From NCBI GenBank assembly GCA_004151065.3, contig NWUY0300061297.1:17838-28881 (forward strand): a DNA stretch of 11,044 nucleotides, given 5' to 3'. The DNA is from Larix sibirica. Taxonomy: Eukaryota; Streptophyta; Pinopsida; Pinales; Pinaceae. Positions within the stretch are counted from its first letter, which is position 1, and each line of letters starts with the position of its first letter. Under the pieces are notes generated by a model. That model was not told the DNA's origin, searched no databases, and saw only the letters and a list, made by a program, of their open reading frames with translations. The translations under genes were made by a program, and so were the position numbers. Positions 1 to 8,699 of the stretch are shown piece after piece.

Positions 1-757
1 GGTGACCATTCTCTTTGATATTTTCTACTAGTTTGTTTTGAAGATCTTGATTCTCCTCTTCTAGATTTTGATTGTCTTGTACTGTATTCTTCACCTTCTT
101 GATTTAAAGAAGTGGTTTCTAATTATGATCTCTTAGACAAGAGATCTATTCTTCTTTGTCCATGGTGACCTTATAAAATTCTTCCTGCATCTTCTGTATG
201 GATTTATGATCTTCTTCTGAAAGCACCTTCGAGATGTCTTTGAAGTCTTCAGACGACACAACTTCTGAACTTGACTTCATTGTAACATCTTGGAATGTGA
301 CTTTCTTCTTTTTATAAGGAAATGCCAATAAATTTTTCCTTGTGTTAAACATCAAGGTACCCACTATATCTAACTAAGGTGAGCCTAAAATTATATCAAC
401 CTTGTCTTGATCCACTGATACCACTGAAACGATACTAAATTGACTTATGACGTTGTAATCCTCAACAGATAGTTGTAGGTTCTTAAGCTCTTATTTCTCA
501 TCAGAAATAATTGTGTTATTGTCAATTATATATGATTCTAAAAGCATTAATTGGTTTTCTAGGTCAACGTTTATGCAATTCTTCTTGGTAGTCTGAAAAA
601 TAACAATGCGGGCATACTTTCCTTGAATAAGCCCATAATTTTTTAATATGGGATTTACATATTTTTTAAAAGTTTGAGGGAATCTTCCTTGTTTTCCATC
701 GTGAGATTTCCATTTTATTATGCTTCTTATCCAAAAATATATCGAAGAATGACATTT
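1..757 (-). pseudogene. Ty3/gypsy-type pol remnant (retropepsin C-terminal region)
   Basis: Reading the minus strand from 757 downward, one frame stays open to a TAA at 493-491, then to a TAG at 376-374, then to a TAG at 148-146. Just before the 376 stop is the text VDIILGSP, with the stop where a Trp is usual. After it come GTLMFN and the basic run FPYKKKKVTFQD. This 'ILG-P-W-L … GT … YKKKK-T-QD' pattern is what I know from the C-terminal half of plant Ty3/gypsy retropepsins and the linker towards RT. The frame continues past more stops into a helical, Glu/Asn/Gln-rich stretch (NQNLEEENQDLQNKL) that runs off the window at base 1. I see no catalytic DTG/DSG triad upstream, so the catalytic half is absent or unrecognisable. 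The fragment is truncated near 757, about 40 bp before the LINE on the opposite strand. No RT or integrase is visible. Assignment to Ty3/gypsy is family-pattern inference. Confidence 0.5.
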
Positions 758-796
758 TTATTTTATATAGTATACTCTTTAATAATTAATTTTTTT

Positions 797-1015
797 CCAG
801 GGATATTGGCTCAACATTGGGAGACTTTAAAACTAGAGGAGGAAGCGATCGATGGAAGACTGGTGAGTAGCTAGGGTTTGAATTCAAGGATTTTACATCT
901 GGTTGGATCGGTACCAGATACAACGAGAAACTGAAGTCCAATCAATAAGTAATGGGAAGGGGGGGCTCGGATAGGGCTCGGCTACTCCCCTGAATGACAA
1001 AGGAATGGACCACGA
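797..1015 (+). other. LINE 5' leader / untranslated region
   Basis: Composition changes sharply near 797 from AT-rich tracts to purine-rich, GC-richer sequence that leads into ORF1. No convincing ORF is seen: short ATGs at 994 and 1005 lie in other frames from ORF1, and a TGA at 995 closes the ORF1 frame upstream of the ATG at 1016. In plant LINEs an internal promoter would lie here, but I see no specific motif that supports one. Confidence 0.4.
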
Positions 1016-2367
1016 ATGGACGAAGTAGAGGAGTTGCAGAACAAAGGAGGCCCTGGAATGGAAGGAGGGGGAATATCCATGGGAGGAAAAAGAATTAGAG
1101 CGAAGAGACATGGAGGACTGGGTGGTCCTAGAAGTTGTATACTAAAATCCAAGATAATCCCATTTGTGCAAGTTAAGTCAGACAAGATCAGGGGCAGGAT
1201 CGAACATATGAAAGAGCATGCATTAATAGGAAAACTTCTGGGAGTATGGCCAACATAGAAGGATCTTTTCAAATGGATCCAGGGGGTGTGGAATCCCAAA
1301 GGGCACTAAGATCTTCTTTTAGGATAGAAGGGTTTATTTACAGTAGTGTTCTTTAACATGGAGGACAGAGATAGGGTCTTTGAAGGGAGCCCCTACTTCT
1401 TCAATTCAGCAGGTTTGTTTCTGAAACCCTGGAGGGAGCGCTTCAACCCAGAGATGGAAGATCTAACATGGGCTCCCATATGGATCAAGATGTACTCTCT
1501 ACCTTGCGAGTACTGTGAGAATGAGATTCTGGAGGATATTGGCAGAATACTGGGTGAATTTGTGAAGGTTGCATAACAAAAAAAGAAGGCCTGTTACGCC
1601 TCATATGCAAGGATCTGCGTCTACATGGATATATCGAAGGACCTACCTAAAGCAATCAACCTGACATGGGAAGATAAAGACTAGATGCAACCGTTGGATT
1701 ACAAGCATGTTCCATTTCGATGCAGGCTATGCCATATACACGAGCATCTATTCAGGGACTTCTCGAGGAATGGAGCACGATGATCAGGAAAACAAAGGGA
1801 GGTAGTGGATAGCGTGGGATTTATAAAGGTCACCTAGAAATGAAGGCAAGCGAAAAATGGAAATTAAGGGGGCACCTGATGAATCCTATGACTTCCAACT
1901 ACTACGAATCTCTTAATCAAGCATCAGATAATGTGGATCTTCCTAAGGAAGAGATCCCAACTAAAGAAGGAGGAACGAATGCTACAGCGCTGAGCAGGGA
2001 TAATAAGGGGGAAAGGGACCTATATGCAACCGGTGCTAATGAATCTGGGGACGTAGAAATGGCTGAGGAGGAGGAAGACCTCAAGTTGGGAGATATGAAT
2101 CTCGATGAAATTGAGAAAGCGTGCTCAAACAAGAAAGAATGGTATGTATTAGCCCAACAAGTTTAGTTGTTGCAAGAAGCTATATTCAATATGTCCAAAT
2201 CCAAAGCCCTGGGGATTAAGGGGGATAAAATAAAAGAGAATAAGCCAAATTTTAAGGAAGGCCTGGAGAAGTGAGGCAGAAGAACCAACCACCAGAGAAT
2301 CGCAGAGGTAGGATCTATGGTGGTAGATTTGGGTCAGTACCCAACGATTAACATTGCTCTTAAATAG
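1016..2367 (+). pseudogene. LINE ORF1: DUF4283 domain, CCHC knuckle, acidic tail (broken)
   Basis: ORF1 of plant L1-type elements encodes an RNA-binding chaperone-like protein that packages the element RNA. The DUF4283 domain is readable in one frame from about 1145 to 1640, with VFFNMEDRDRVFEGSPYFF, a WAPIWIKMYSLP segment and ILEDIGRILGEFVKVA. A zinc knuckle follows at 1721-1762, C-x2-C-x4-H, but the fourth ligand is Phe (TTC at 1760) instead of Cys. The frame is broken by TAG 1256, TAA 1307, TAG 1325, TAA 1574, TAG 1682 and TGA 1781. A shift near 1825-1840 moves coding to another frame, which carries a hydrophilic, Glu-rich tail (1840-2166) beyond TAG 2164 and TGA 2272. The tail ends with GQYPTINIALK and a TAG at 2365. 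The ATG at 1016 is the first after an in-frame stop. There is no sign of function now. Confidence 0.82.
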
Positions 2368-2375
2368 TTATCTCA

Positions 2376-3250
2376 ATGACAATTATGTCCTGGAATGTAA
2401 GGGGACTTGGTAATCCCAAGAAGATCAAAATGTTGAAGAAAAAAATCAAAGGAGAGAATCCCACAATGGTCTTCCTCCAGAAAACTAAGTGTTTGGTGGA
2501 GGCAATGGATAGTATAGCCAAAAGGATTTGGAGAGGAAGTGAAGTTGTTGCGGTGGGAACCAGTGGAATGTTAAGAGGTTTGGCGACCCTTTGGGATCCT
2601 GGAGCTATTAGATTGAACAATGTCATGTTCTTCGGCGGTCATATCATTAGGGAAACCAAATTGTTGGGATCGACTTTGAGCGGTGTTGTCACCAATGCCT
2701 ATGGCCCACAAGCTCATACCATCAAGCTAGATTTCATAAGAGATATTATAGATCTCCGCCAATGGGTAAGGAGACGACACTGGATAATAGGGGGAGATTT
2801 CAATATTATCACTTCCCTGGAAAATAATAAAGGAGGGCGCAGGATTTTGTAACCTACGGATTTGGTGTTCAGAACAATGATAGAGGATCTCAGACTAGTG
2901 GATGTGAGAACAAATAAACAGATGTTCACCTGGAACAACAAGTAAGGAGGGGAGAGGCACATAGCTTCCTGCCTGGATAGATTCCTAGTTTTTGAGGATA
3001 TTATGACCAATGGAGGAGACATGCAACCCTAGGTTATCCCAACGACGAGATCTGATCATTGGTTGATATGTCTATCATGGGGTAATGAGGGGGAGGCATG
3101 GAGAAGACCCTTTATATTTGAGGTTTTTTGGTTAACCCATGTGGATTTTAGAGCTACGATGTAGGAGTGGTGGAAGGAGGAAGTTGATACCATTGGCTCT
3201 GCTATGTATCACTTCCAGCAAAAGTTGAAAAACATCAATTCCAAGCTACG
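2376..3250 (+). pseudogene. LINE ORF2, endonuclease domain (EEP family, inactive)
   Basis: This is the N-terminal endonuclease of ORF2, which nicks the target to prime reverse transcription. The ATG at 2376 lies 8 bases past the ORF1 stop and is followed by MSWNVRGLGNP, the usual start of plant LINE ORF2. Motifs seen in one frame: the Asn of SWNVRGL; FLQKTK at 2472-2489, where the metal-binding Glu of the usual QET is Lys (2481-2483); YGPQ; IIGGDFN (2787-2804), with the catalytic Asp and Asn kept; MFTW; SCLDRFLV, where SRLDRF is usual; and SDHW (3051-3062), with the Asp-His pair kept. Stops at TAA 2850, TAA 2943, TAG 3030 and TAG 3162 break it. From 2907 on, the sequence belongs to duplicated block A. 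The domain is full length but inactive, from both the stops and the Glu loss. Confidence 0.88.
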
Positions 3251-3256
3251 GTATGG

Positions 3257-3740
3257 AATAGGAAGGTCTTCGAAAAAAGATTGAGTACAAAAGACGCCTA
3301 GAAGCACACCTGGAGGAAATTCAGATGAAAGGGATGAGGGAAGGATTTGGAATGGATCTAAGGTTAGAGGAAAAAATGATTAGGGAGAAAGTGGATCTCA
3401 AAGAGGCACAAGAGGAAATATTATAGAAACAAAAGTCAAGGAATAAATGGCTTGCTAAAGGAGAGCGTAATATTTCCTTCTTCCACTGACCCACTATTCA
3501 ACACCGGTAAAGGAATAGGATTGCTTACCTAAAGGCGGAGAATGGAGAGCGACTGGAAGATCAAAACAAGATAGAAGGGAACTGGTTAGATATTATAAGG
3601 AACTTATGAAGGAGGCGATCCAGAATAGTGACAAGAGTATTGAATACATAACTTGCATCATTCTGCCATTGGTGTCTCTCGATCAAAATGATCTTCTCAT
3701 GAGAGAGATAACCCTCACTGAAGTGGAGGATTCTGTAAAT
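3257..3740 (+). pseudogene. ORF2 endonuclease-RT linker, copy A
   Basis: This is the helical, charged linker between endonuclease and RT. After a base loss near 3254 (TATGGAAT) and another shift near 3275, the frame reads a Glu/Lys/Leu-rich segment that probably forms a coiled coil, then KQKSRNKWLAKGERNISFFH, the usual text just ahead of RT in plant LINEs. Stops are TAG 3424, TGA 3487 and TAA 3508. A third shift near 3590 returns the frame to that of the RT, where TAG 3741 immediately precedes the RT start. All three shifts and all four stops recur at the matching places in copy B. Confidence 0.75.
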
Positions 3741-3743
3741 TAG

Positions 3744-4504
3744 ATGGAGGAAGGAAAGGCTCTGGGACCGGATGGCTTTACGATGAACTTCTTTCACCAT
3801 TTATGGGACCTCATCAAAGTTGATGTTTGGCAGATCGTGGACTCCAAGGCGTCTAAACGAGTTCTGGGAGCTTTCAATGTGACTTTTCTATCTTTGATCC
3901 CCAAAAGTGATGGAATCAACACTCCAGGAAAGTTTCAACCTATATCGCTTTGCAATGTGATTTACAAATTAATCTTGAAATTCATCTCCAATGGGATAAA
4001 ACCCCTTCACCCAAATTTGATTTCTCTAGAGCAATGTGGGTCCATGGACTGCCTCCAGTTCCTGGATGGTATCATCTTGGTCCACGAGGTCTGTCACTCA
4101 GTCATGACTACCAAGAAACCAAGTATGATGCTAAAGATTTACCTACGAAAGGCTTATGATAAAGTTAACTGTCAATACATGAGAGAAATGATGCTTGCCT
4201 TTGGATTCAACGGGGAAGTGGTGAACTAGACCTATAATTTTGTATCTTCGACCTCCTTCTCGGTCCTGGTCAATGGTATTCCCTCGAACCCTTTCAAGCC
4301 GTCTCAGGGCATAAAGCAAGGAGATCCACTGTCTCCCTTTCTCTTCATCCTGCTGGAGGAAGGTCTAGGGAGATCTATCAAAACAATGATCTAGAATCAC
4401 AGCTTTCAAGTTTTGGTGCTCCACCATGACACTCACATGCAATATCATCGGAAATTTGTGGATGACACCATGCTAATGGGGCATTCTTCGGTTTAGGACT
4501 TGCC
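3744..4504 (+). pseudogene. ORF2 reverse transcriptase core, copy A (active-site Asp lost)
   Basis: This is the LINE reverse transcriptase palm and fingers. Visible in order: GPDGF (3765-3779), LIPKSDG, PISLCNVIYKLI, LEQ…LDGIILVHEV, motif A read as LKIYLRKAYDKVN, motif B as GIKQGDPLSPFLFIL (about 4308-4352), and motif C as FVDDTML (4455-4475). The metal-binding Asp of motif A, usually KIDL, is Tyr here (TAC 4140-4142), so catalysis would be lost even without the stops at TAG 4227, TAG 4392 and TAG 4494. Both Asp residues of motif C remain. Compared with copy B, three bases are missing near 3839, while the Pro of GPDGF is kept. A shift near 4505 moves the frame for the thumb region. Confidence 0.88.
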
Positions 4505-5444
4505 AAAGGATTGAACCATGTGCTTAAAAAATTTTATGAAGCGTCGGGACTTAAGGTCAATGAGGAGAAATCCTGGATTTTTTTCTTCAACACTCCAAGG
4601 ATCACTCAACAGAACATCCTTTGTATCCTTAGATTTTAGAAGAGTTCCCTTCCATCCAAATACCTTGGAGTGCCTCTATCGGCCTCGATGATTTGCTAAG
4701 TTTCCCAGCGGAATCTCTTGGACTGGATGAAGAAAATATTATACAATTGGGTTCTCCATCCCATGAATTTCCCCGACAGGATCATTTTAGTCAAAACGGT
4801 CCTCCAGTCGATGCCCATGTATCTGCTCTCGGTTATGGAAAATCCTAAAGCAATCCTCAGAAAAATTCATCAGATCCAGATAAATTTCTTATGGGGGGGG
4901 TCAAGGGAAAAGAAAAAATGGGCCTTAGTGGATTGGGAAACCATATGCCTTCTCAAATCCCAGGAAGGGTTGGGGCTAAGGGATCATGAAATTACCAACA
5001 GAGTGATGGGGGAAAAGATTTGGTGGCGGTGGGTGTCGTATGACAAGGAACCATGGGCAATATTGTGGCACTGCAAATACACTCACGGTTGGGAAAAAAG
5101 AGATCTTATTTGGTACAGTGACCTTGTGCATGGTTCACACATTTGGAACTCAGTGAAACAAGGAAAGGACCTCGTACAGGACCACAGTTTCTAGGAAATT
5201 AGGAAGTGCGACAGTGGATTTCTGGAAGGACTCGTGGCCACAACTCCCCTCCTTATCACGTATGGAGGGGGATACTGACATTTGGAGACTGACAAACCGC
5301 AAATGGGGATCAAAAGTCAAGGGCTACTGGGAAGATAATCTAGGACAAAAAAAAATTAGAAGTTGGAAACGAAAGGAGGCATGGAAAGGGATATGTGGAA
5401 TAGAAAGTGGTAAGGAGTTATGGGAGGAACTTGCATATCGAAGC
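4505..5444 (+). pseudogene. ORF2 RT thumb and connector, copy A
   Basis: The text is the conserved post-RT region of plant LINEs: KYLGVPLSA, WMKKILYNW, ILVKTVLQSMPMYLLSVM, INFLWGG, KKWALVDWETIC, EGLGLRD. A long open stretch runs from 4718 to the TAG at 5192. After a one-base loss near 5205, shared with copy B, the frame shifts and reads VDFWKDSWPQLPSL and on to ELAYRS at the end of the block. Upstream stops are TAG in the RF*KSS text near 4639 (shared with copy B) and TAA 4697, private to copy A, where copy B still has CAG. Reading ends at the N at 5445, past which the sequence jumps back to the endonuclease. Confidence 0.82.
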
Positions 5445-5445
5445 N
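5445..5445. other. Single undetermined base exactly on the duplication joint
   Basis: This is the only N in the window. Left of it is the exact end of copy A (…CATATCGAAGC) and right of it the exact start of copy B (AGAACAAATAAAC…). A one-base gap at this position is what some assemblers leave when two contigs are joined without overlap, so this joint is the least reliable point in the sequence. Confidence 0.95.
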
Positions 5446-5790
5446 AGAACAAATAAACAGATGTTCACCTGGAACAACAAGTAAGGAGGGGAGAGGCACA
5501 TAGCTTCCCACCTGGACAGATTCCTAGTTTTTGAGGATATTATGACCAATGGAGGAGACATGCAACCCTAGGTTATCCCAGCGACGGGATCTGATCATTG
5601 GTCGATATGTCTGTCATGGGGTAATGAGGGGGAGGCATGGAGAAGACCCTTTAGATTTTAGTTTTTTTGGTTAACCCATGTGGATTTTAGAGCTACGATG
5701 TAGGAGTGGTGGAAGGAGGAAGTTGATACCATTGGCTCTGCTATGTATCACTTCCAGCAAAAGTTGAAAAACATCAATTCCAAGCTACGG
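5446..5790 (+). pseudogene. ORF2 endonuclease C-terminal fragment, copy B
   Basis: Only the last third of the endonuclease is repeated: MFTWNN, a SHLDRFLV segment where copy A has SCLDRFLV and the usual text is SRLDRF, SDHW, and the following FWLTHVDF region. The N-terminal motifs (SWNVRGL, QET, YGPQ, GGDFN) are absent from this copy. The three stops (AAG-TAA, CCC-TAG, ATG-TAG) sit at the same places as in copy A. It could not fold as an endonuclease alone. Confidence 0.85.
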
Positions 5791-5795
5791 TATGG

Positions 5796-6279
5796 AATAG
5801 GAAGGTCTTCGAAAAAATATTGAGTACAAAAGATGCCTAGAAGCACACCTGGAGGAAATTCAGATGAAAGGGCTGAGGGAAGGATTTGGAATGGATCTAA
5901 GGTTAGAGGAAAAAATGATTAGGGAGAAAGTGGATCTCAAAGAGGCACAAGAGGAAATCTTATAGAAACAAAAGTCAAGGAATAAATGGCTCGCTAAAGG
6001 AGAGTGCAATATTTCCTTCTTCCACTGACCCACTATTCAACACCGGTAAAGGAATAGGATTGCTTACCTAAAGGCGAAGAATGGAGAGCGACTGGAAGAT
6101 CGAAAGGAGATAGAAGGGAACCGGTTAGATATTATAAGGAACTTATGAAGGAGGCGATCCAGAATAGTGCCAAGAGTATTGAATATATAACTTGCATCAT
6201 TCTGCCATTGGTGTCTCATGATCAAAATGATCTTCTCATGAGAGAGATAACCCTCACTGAAGTGGAGGATTCTGTAAAT
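5796..6279 (+). pseudogene. ORF2 endonuclease-RT linker, copy B
   Basis: This is the same charged helical linker as at 3257-3740. The base loss at TATGGAAT, the second shift before ATTGAGTAC, the shift near GTTAGATATTATAAGG, and the TAG, TGA and TAA stops are all shared with copy A. Differences are point substitutions, several of them C/T or G/A, such as an Arg codon CGC in A that reads TGC here ('AGACGCCTA' against 'AGATGCCTA'). Confidence 0.75.
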
Positions 6280-6282
6280 TAG

Positions 6283-7046
6283 ATGGAGGAAGGAAAGGCT
6301 CCGGGATCGGATGGTTTTACGATGAACTTCTTTCACCATTTCTTGGACCTCATCAAAGTTGATGTTTGGTAGATCGTGGAGGACTCCAGGGCGTCTAGAC
6401 GAGTTCTGGGAGCTTTCAATGTGACTTTTCTATCTTTGACCCCCAAAAGTGATGGAATCGACACTCCATGAAAGTTTCGACCTATATCGCTTTGCAATGT
6501 GATTTACAAATTAATCTTGAAAGTCATCTCCAATGGGATGAAACCCCTTCACCCAAATTTGATTTCTCTAGAGCAATTTGGGTCCATGGAATGCCTCCAG
6601 TTCCTGGATGGTATCATCTTGGTCCACGAGGTCTGTCACTCAGTCATGACTACCAAGAAACCAGGTATGATGCTAAAGATTTACCTAGGAAAGGCTTATG
6701 ATAAAGTTAACTGTCAATACATGAGAGAAATGATGCTTGCCTTTGGATTCAACGGGGAAGTAGTGAACTAGACCTATAATTTTGTATCTTCGACCTCCTT
6801 CTCGGTCCTGGTCAATGGTATTCCCTCGGACCCTTTCAGGCCATTTCGGGGCATAAAGCAAGGAGATCCACTGTCTCCCTTCTCTTCATCCTGCTGGAGG
6901 AAGGTCTAGGGAGATCTATCAAAACAATGATCTAGAATCATAGATTTCAAGTTTTGGTGCTCCACCATGACACTCACACACAATATCATCGAAAATTTGT
7001 GGATGACACCATGCTAATGGGGCATTCTTCGGTTTAGGACTTGCCA
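6283..7046 (+). pseudogene. ORF2 reverse transcriptase core, copy B (active-site Asp lost)
   Basis: This is the second copy of the RT palm. GPDGF is read as GSDGF. PISLCNVIYKLI, GIKQGDPLSP and FVDDTML (6996-7016) remain readable, and motif A again has Tyr in place of its first Asp (TAC 6682-6684), the same change as in copy A. Private stops are TAG 6370 and TGA 6469. TAG 6769 after VVN is shared. A single T is missing in the CTGTCTCCCTTCTC stretch near 6880, shifting the frame inside motif B. In places this copy looks closer to the ancestor than A: it keeps an Arg before PISLC, and three bases (GAG) near 6380 that A lacks. Confidence 0.87.
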
Positions 7047-7982
7047 AAGGATTGAACCATGTGCTTAAAATTTTTTATGAAGCGTTGGGACTTGAGGTCA
7101 ATGAGGAGAAATCCTGGATTTTTTTCTTCAACACTCCAAGGATCACTCAACAAAACATCCTTTGTATCCTTAGATTTTAGAAGAGTTCCCTTCCATCCAA
7201 ATACCTTGGAGCGCCTCTATCGGCCTCGATGATTTGCCAGGTTTCCCAACGGAATCTCTTAACTGGATGAAGAAAATATTATACAATTGGGTTCTCCGTC
7301 CCCTGAATTTCCCCGACGGTATCATTTTAGTCAAAACAGTCCTCCAGTCAATGCCCATGTATCTGCTCTCGGTTATGGAAAATCCTAAAGCAGTCCTCAG
7401 AAAAATTCATCAGATCCAGATAAATTTCTTATCGGGGGGTTAAGGGAAAAGAAAAAATGGGCCTTAGTGGATTGGGAAACCATATGCCTTGTCAAATCCC
7501 AGGAAGGGTTGGGGCTAAGGGATCGGGAAATTACCAGCAGAGTGATGGGGGGAAATATTTGGTGGCGATGGGTGTCGTATGACAAGGAACCATGGGTAAT
7601 ATTGTGGCACTGCAAATACACTCACGGTTGGGAAAAAAGATATCTTATTTGGTACAGTGACCTTATGCATGGTTCACACATTTGGAACTCGGTGAACCAA
7701 GGAAAGGACCTTGTACAAGACCACAGTTTCTAGGAAATTAGGAAGTGCGACAGTGGATTTTTGGAAGGACTCGTGGCCACAACTCCCCTCCTTATCACGT
7801 ATGGAGGGGGATACTGACATTTGGAGACTAACAAACCACAAATGGGGATCAAAAGTCAAGGGCTACTAGGAAGATAATCTAGGAAAAAAAAAATTAGAAG
7901 TTGGAAACGAAAGGAGGCGTGGAAAGGGATATGTGGAATAGAAAGTGGTAAGGAGTTATGGGAGGAACTTGCATATCGAAGC
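7047..7982 (+). pseudogene. ORF2 RT thumb and connector, copy B
   Basis: This is the copy of the thumb/connector region: WMKKILYNW, ILVKTVLQSMPMYLL, a FLSGG segment where copy A has FLWGG, then DWETICLVKSQEGLGLRD and WHCKYTHGWEKR up to TAG 7731. Private damage: a base lost at TCTTAACTGG (near 7259), a G lost with a shift at TTATCGGGGGG (near 7434), TAG 7867 (TGG in A), and a changed A-run near 7885. The shared base loss near 7744 shifts the frame into VDFWKDSWPQ. At 7982 the reading passes without interruption into the zf-RVT region, so this copy is the one attached to the 3' half. Confidence 0.82.
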
Positions 7983-8690
7983 ATAAGAGTGAATGAGACA
8001 TTGGACAAACTAAGGTGGGGATACAAGGAAAATGGATCCTTCACAGTAAAATAGGCCTACTACATAGTGGTTGGTTGCAAGGAAAGGCGACAGAACCCTA
8101 AGTGGGATAAGATTTGGAAGGAAAATTTGTGGCCTAAGGTAGCGACGTTTTTATGGATTGTGGTTAAGCAACAAATTCTAATGGGGGGAATATCGAGAAA
8201 AGGGGTTTTCCAGGACCTACTTGGTGCTGCCTTTGCTAGGCCAAGGAAGAAACGATGAACCACCTTCTTAATACCTGCCCATTCACTTCTTCCCTCTGGG
8301 ATAAGGGAGCGGAAATCTTCAAACAAACGGACAGGGTTAGAGGCAATCCTGACTAATCTGTTAAATAATGGACAAGCAATCCTTTCTCAAACCCTTTGGT
8401 GAACAAGATATGGAAATTATTCCCTGGTTTTGTCTTATGGGAAGTTTGGAAAGAGCGAAACCAGGGAATATTTAGAGATTAATTCCATCCCATTGAAGAA
8501 ACTTGGCAGTTGATTGAACTTCATATTCAGGAAACACTCTGCTTATCGACCTGGCCTAACAATGTCATTCACTCTGAGGGTCGTGAGGAAATAATCCTCA
8601 TAGCTTGGGGTATTTAGGAAACCCTGGCTTACATTATCAAACCTCCTTTAAACCTAGGATGGGTAAGGAGTCTTGAACACTGGTTCAAAC
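7983..8690 (+). pseudogene. ORF2 zf-RVT zinc finger and linker to RNase H
   Basis: This is the zinc-binding module that follows RT in plant L1-type ORF2. Text starts with ENGSFTVK, a TAG at 8052 where Gln is usual, then AYYIVV and DKIWKENLWPKVATFLW. A frameshift in the G-run near 8185-8191 moves coding to the frame used for the rest of the element. There the finger reads C (8225), C (8228), x, C (8234), then ET-MNHL with His 8261 and Cys 8276, a C-x2-C … H-x4-C pattern with all ligands kept despite TAG 8237. The linker to RNase H (FVLWEVWKERNQGIF and onward) carries TAA 8354, TAA 8366, TAA 8480 and TAG 8615. Present once only, outside the duplication. Confidence 0.82.
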
Positions 8691-8699
8691 CTCCGAAGG

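Larger units (their letters stand above)
2907..5444 (+). repeat. Tandem duplication, copy A (2538 bp)
   Basis: This block runs from the third quarter of the endonuclease to the post-RT connector. It is repeated immediately downstream as copy B. It starts at AGAACAAATAAACAGATG and ends at CATATCGAAGC. Both limits are exact: copy B starts with the same first bases, and only the end of copy B continues into unique LINE sequence (ATAAGAGTGAATG…). Copy A follows the unique endonuclease start without a break. By hand I count 22 substitutions in the first roughly 690 bp (about 3%). Over the whole length there are five indels: B has 3 extra bases near 6380 and single-base losses near 6880, 7259, 7434 and 7885. 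Confidence 0.95.
5446..7982 (+). repeat. Tandem duplication, copy B (2537 bp)
   Basis: This is the second copy of the block at 2907-5444, in direct orientation. Its start matches 2907 onward, at an offset of 2539 that falls to 2538 by the end through five small indels. Its right end (CATATCGAAGC, 7972-7982) runs straight into unique LINE sequence, so B is the copy continuous with the 3' half of the element, as A is with the 5' half. It shares the inactivating lesions of A and adds its own: TAG 6370 (CAG in A), TGA 6469 (GGA in A), TAG 7867 (TGG in A), and single-base losses near 6880, 7259, 7434 and 7885. Confidence 0.95.

Noticed and set aside
674-874. Plus-strand 66-codon ORF spanning the boundary between the gypsy remnant and the LINE
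   Set aside because: It crosses a composition boundary and overlaps the minus-strand gypsy frame; the Phe/Tyr/Ile-rich text reflects AT-richness.
893-1299. Minus-strand open stretches of 72 and 105 codons
   Set aside because: They lie antisense to the LINE leader and ORF1. The plus strand has recognisable DUF4283 text there, and the minus products look like unstructured, Pro/Ser-rich shadows.
3950-4159. Alternative-frame ORFs inside the RT (also 6468-6701)
   Set aside because: They are shadows of the RT reading frame, which has clear RT motifs. Conservation between the copies only reflects the duplication.
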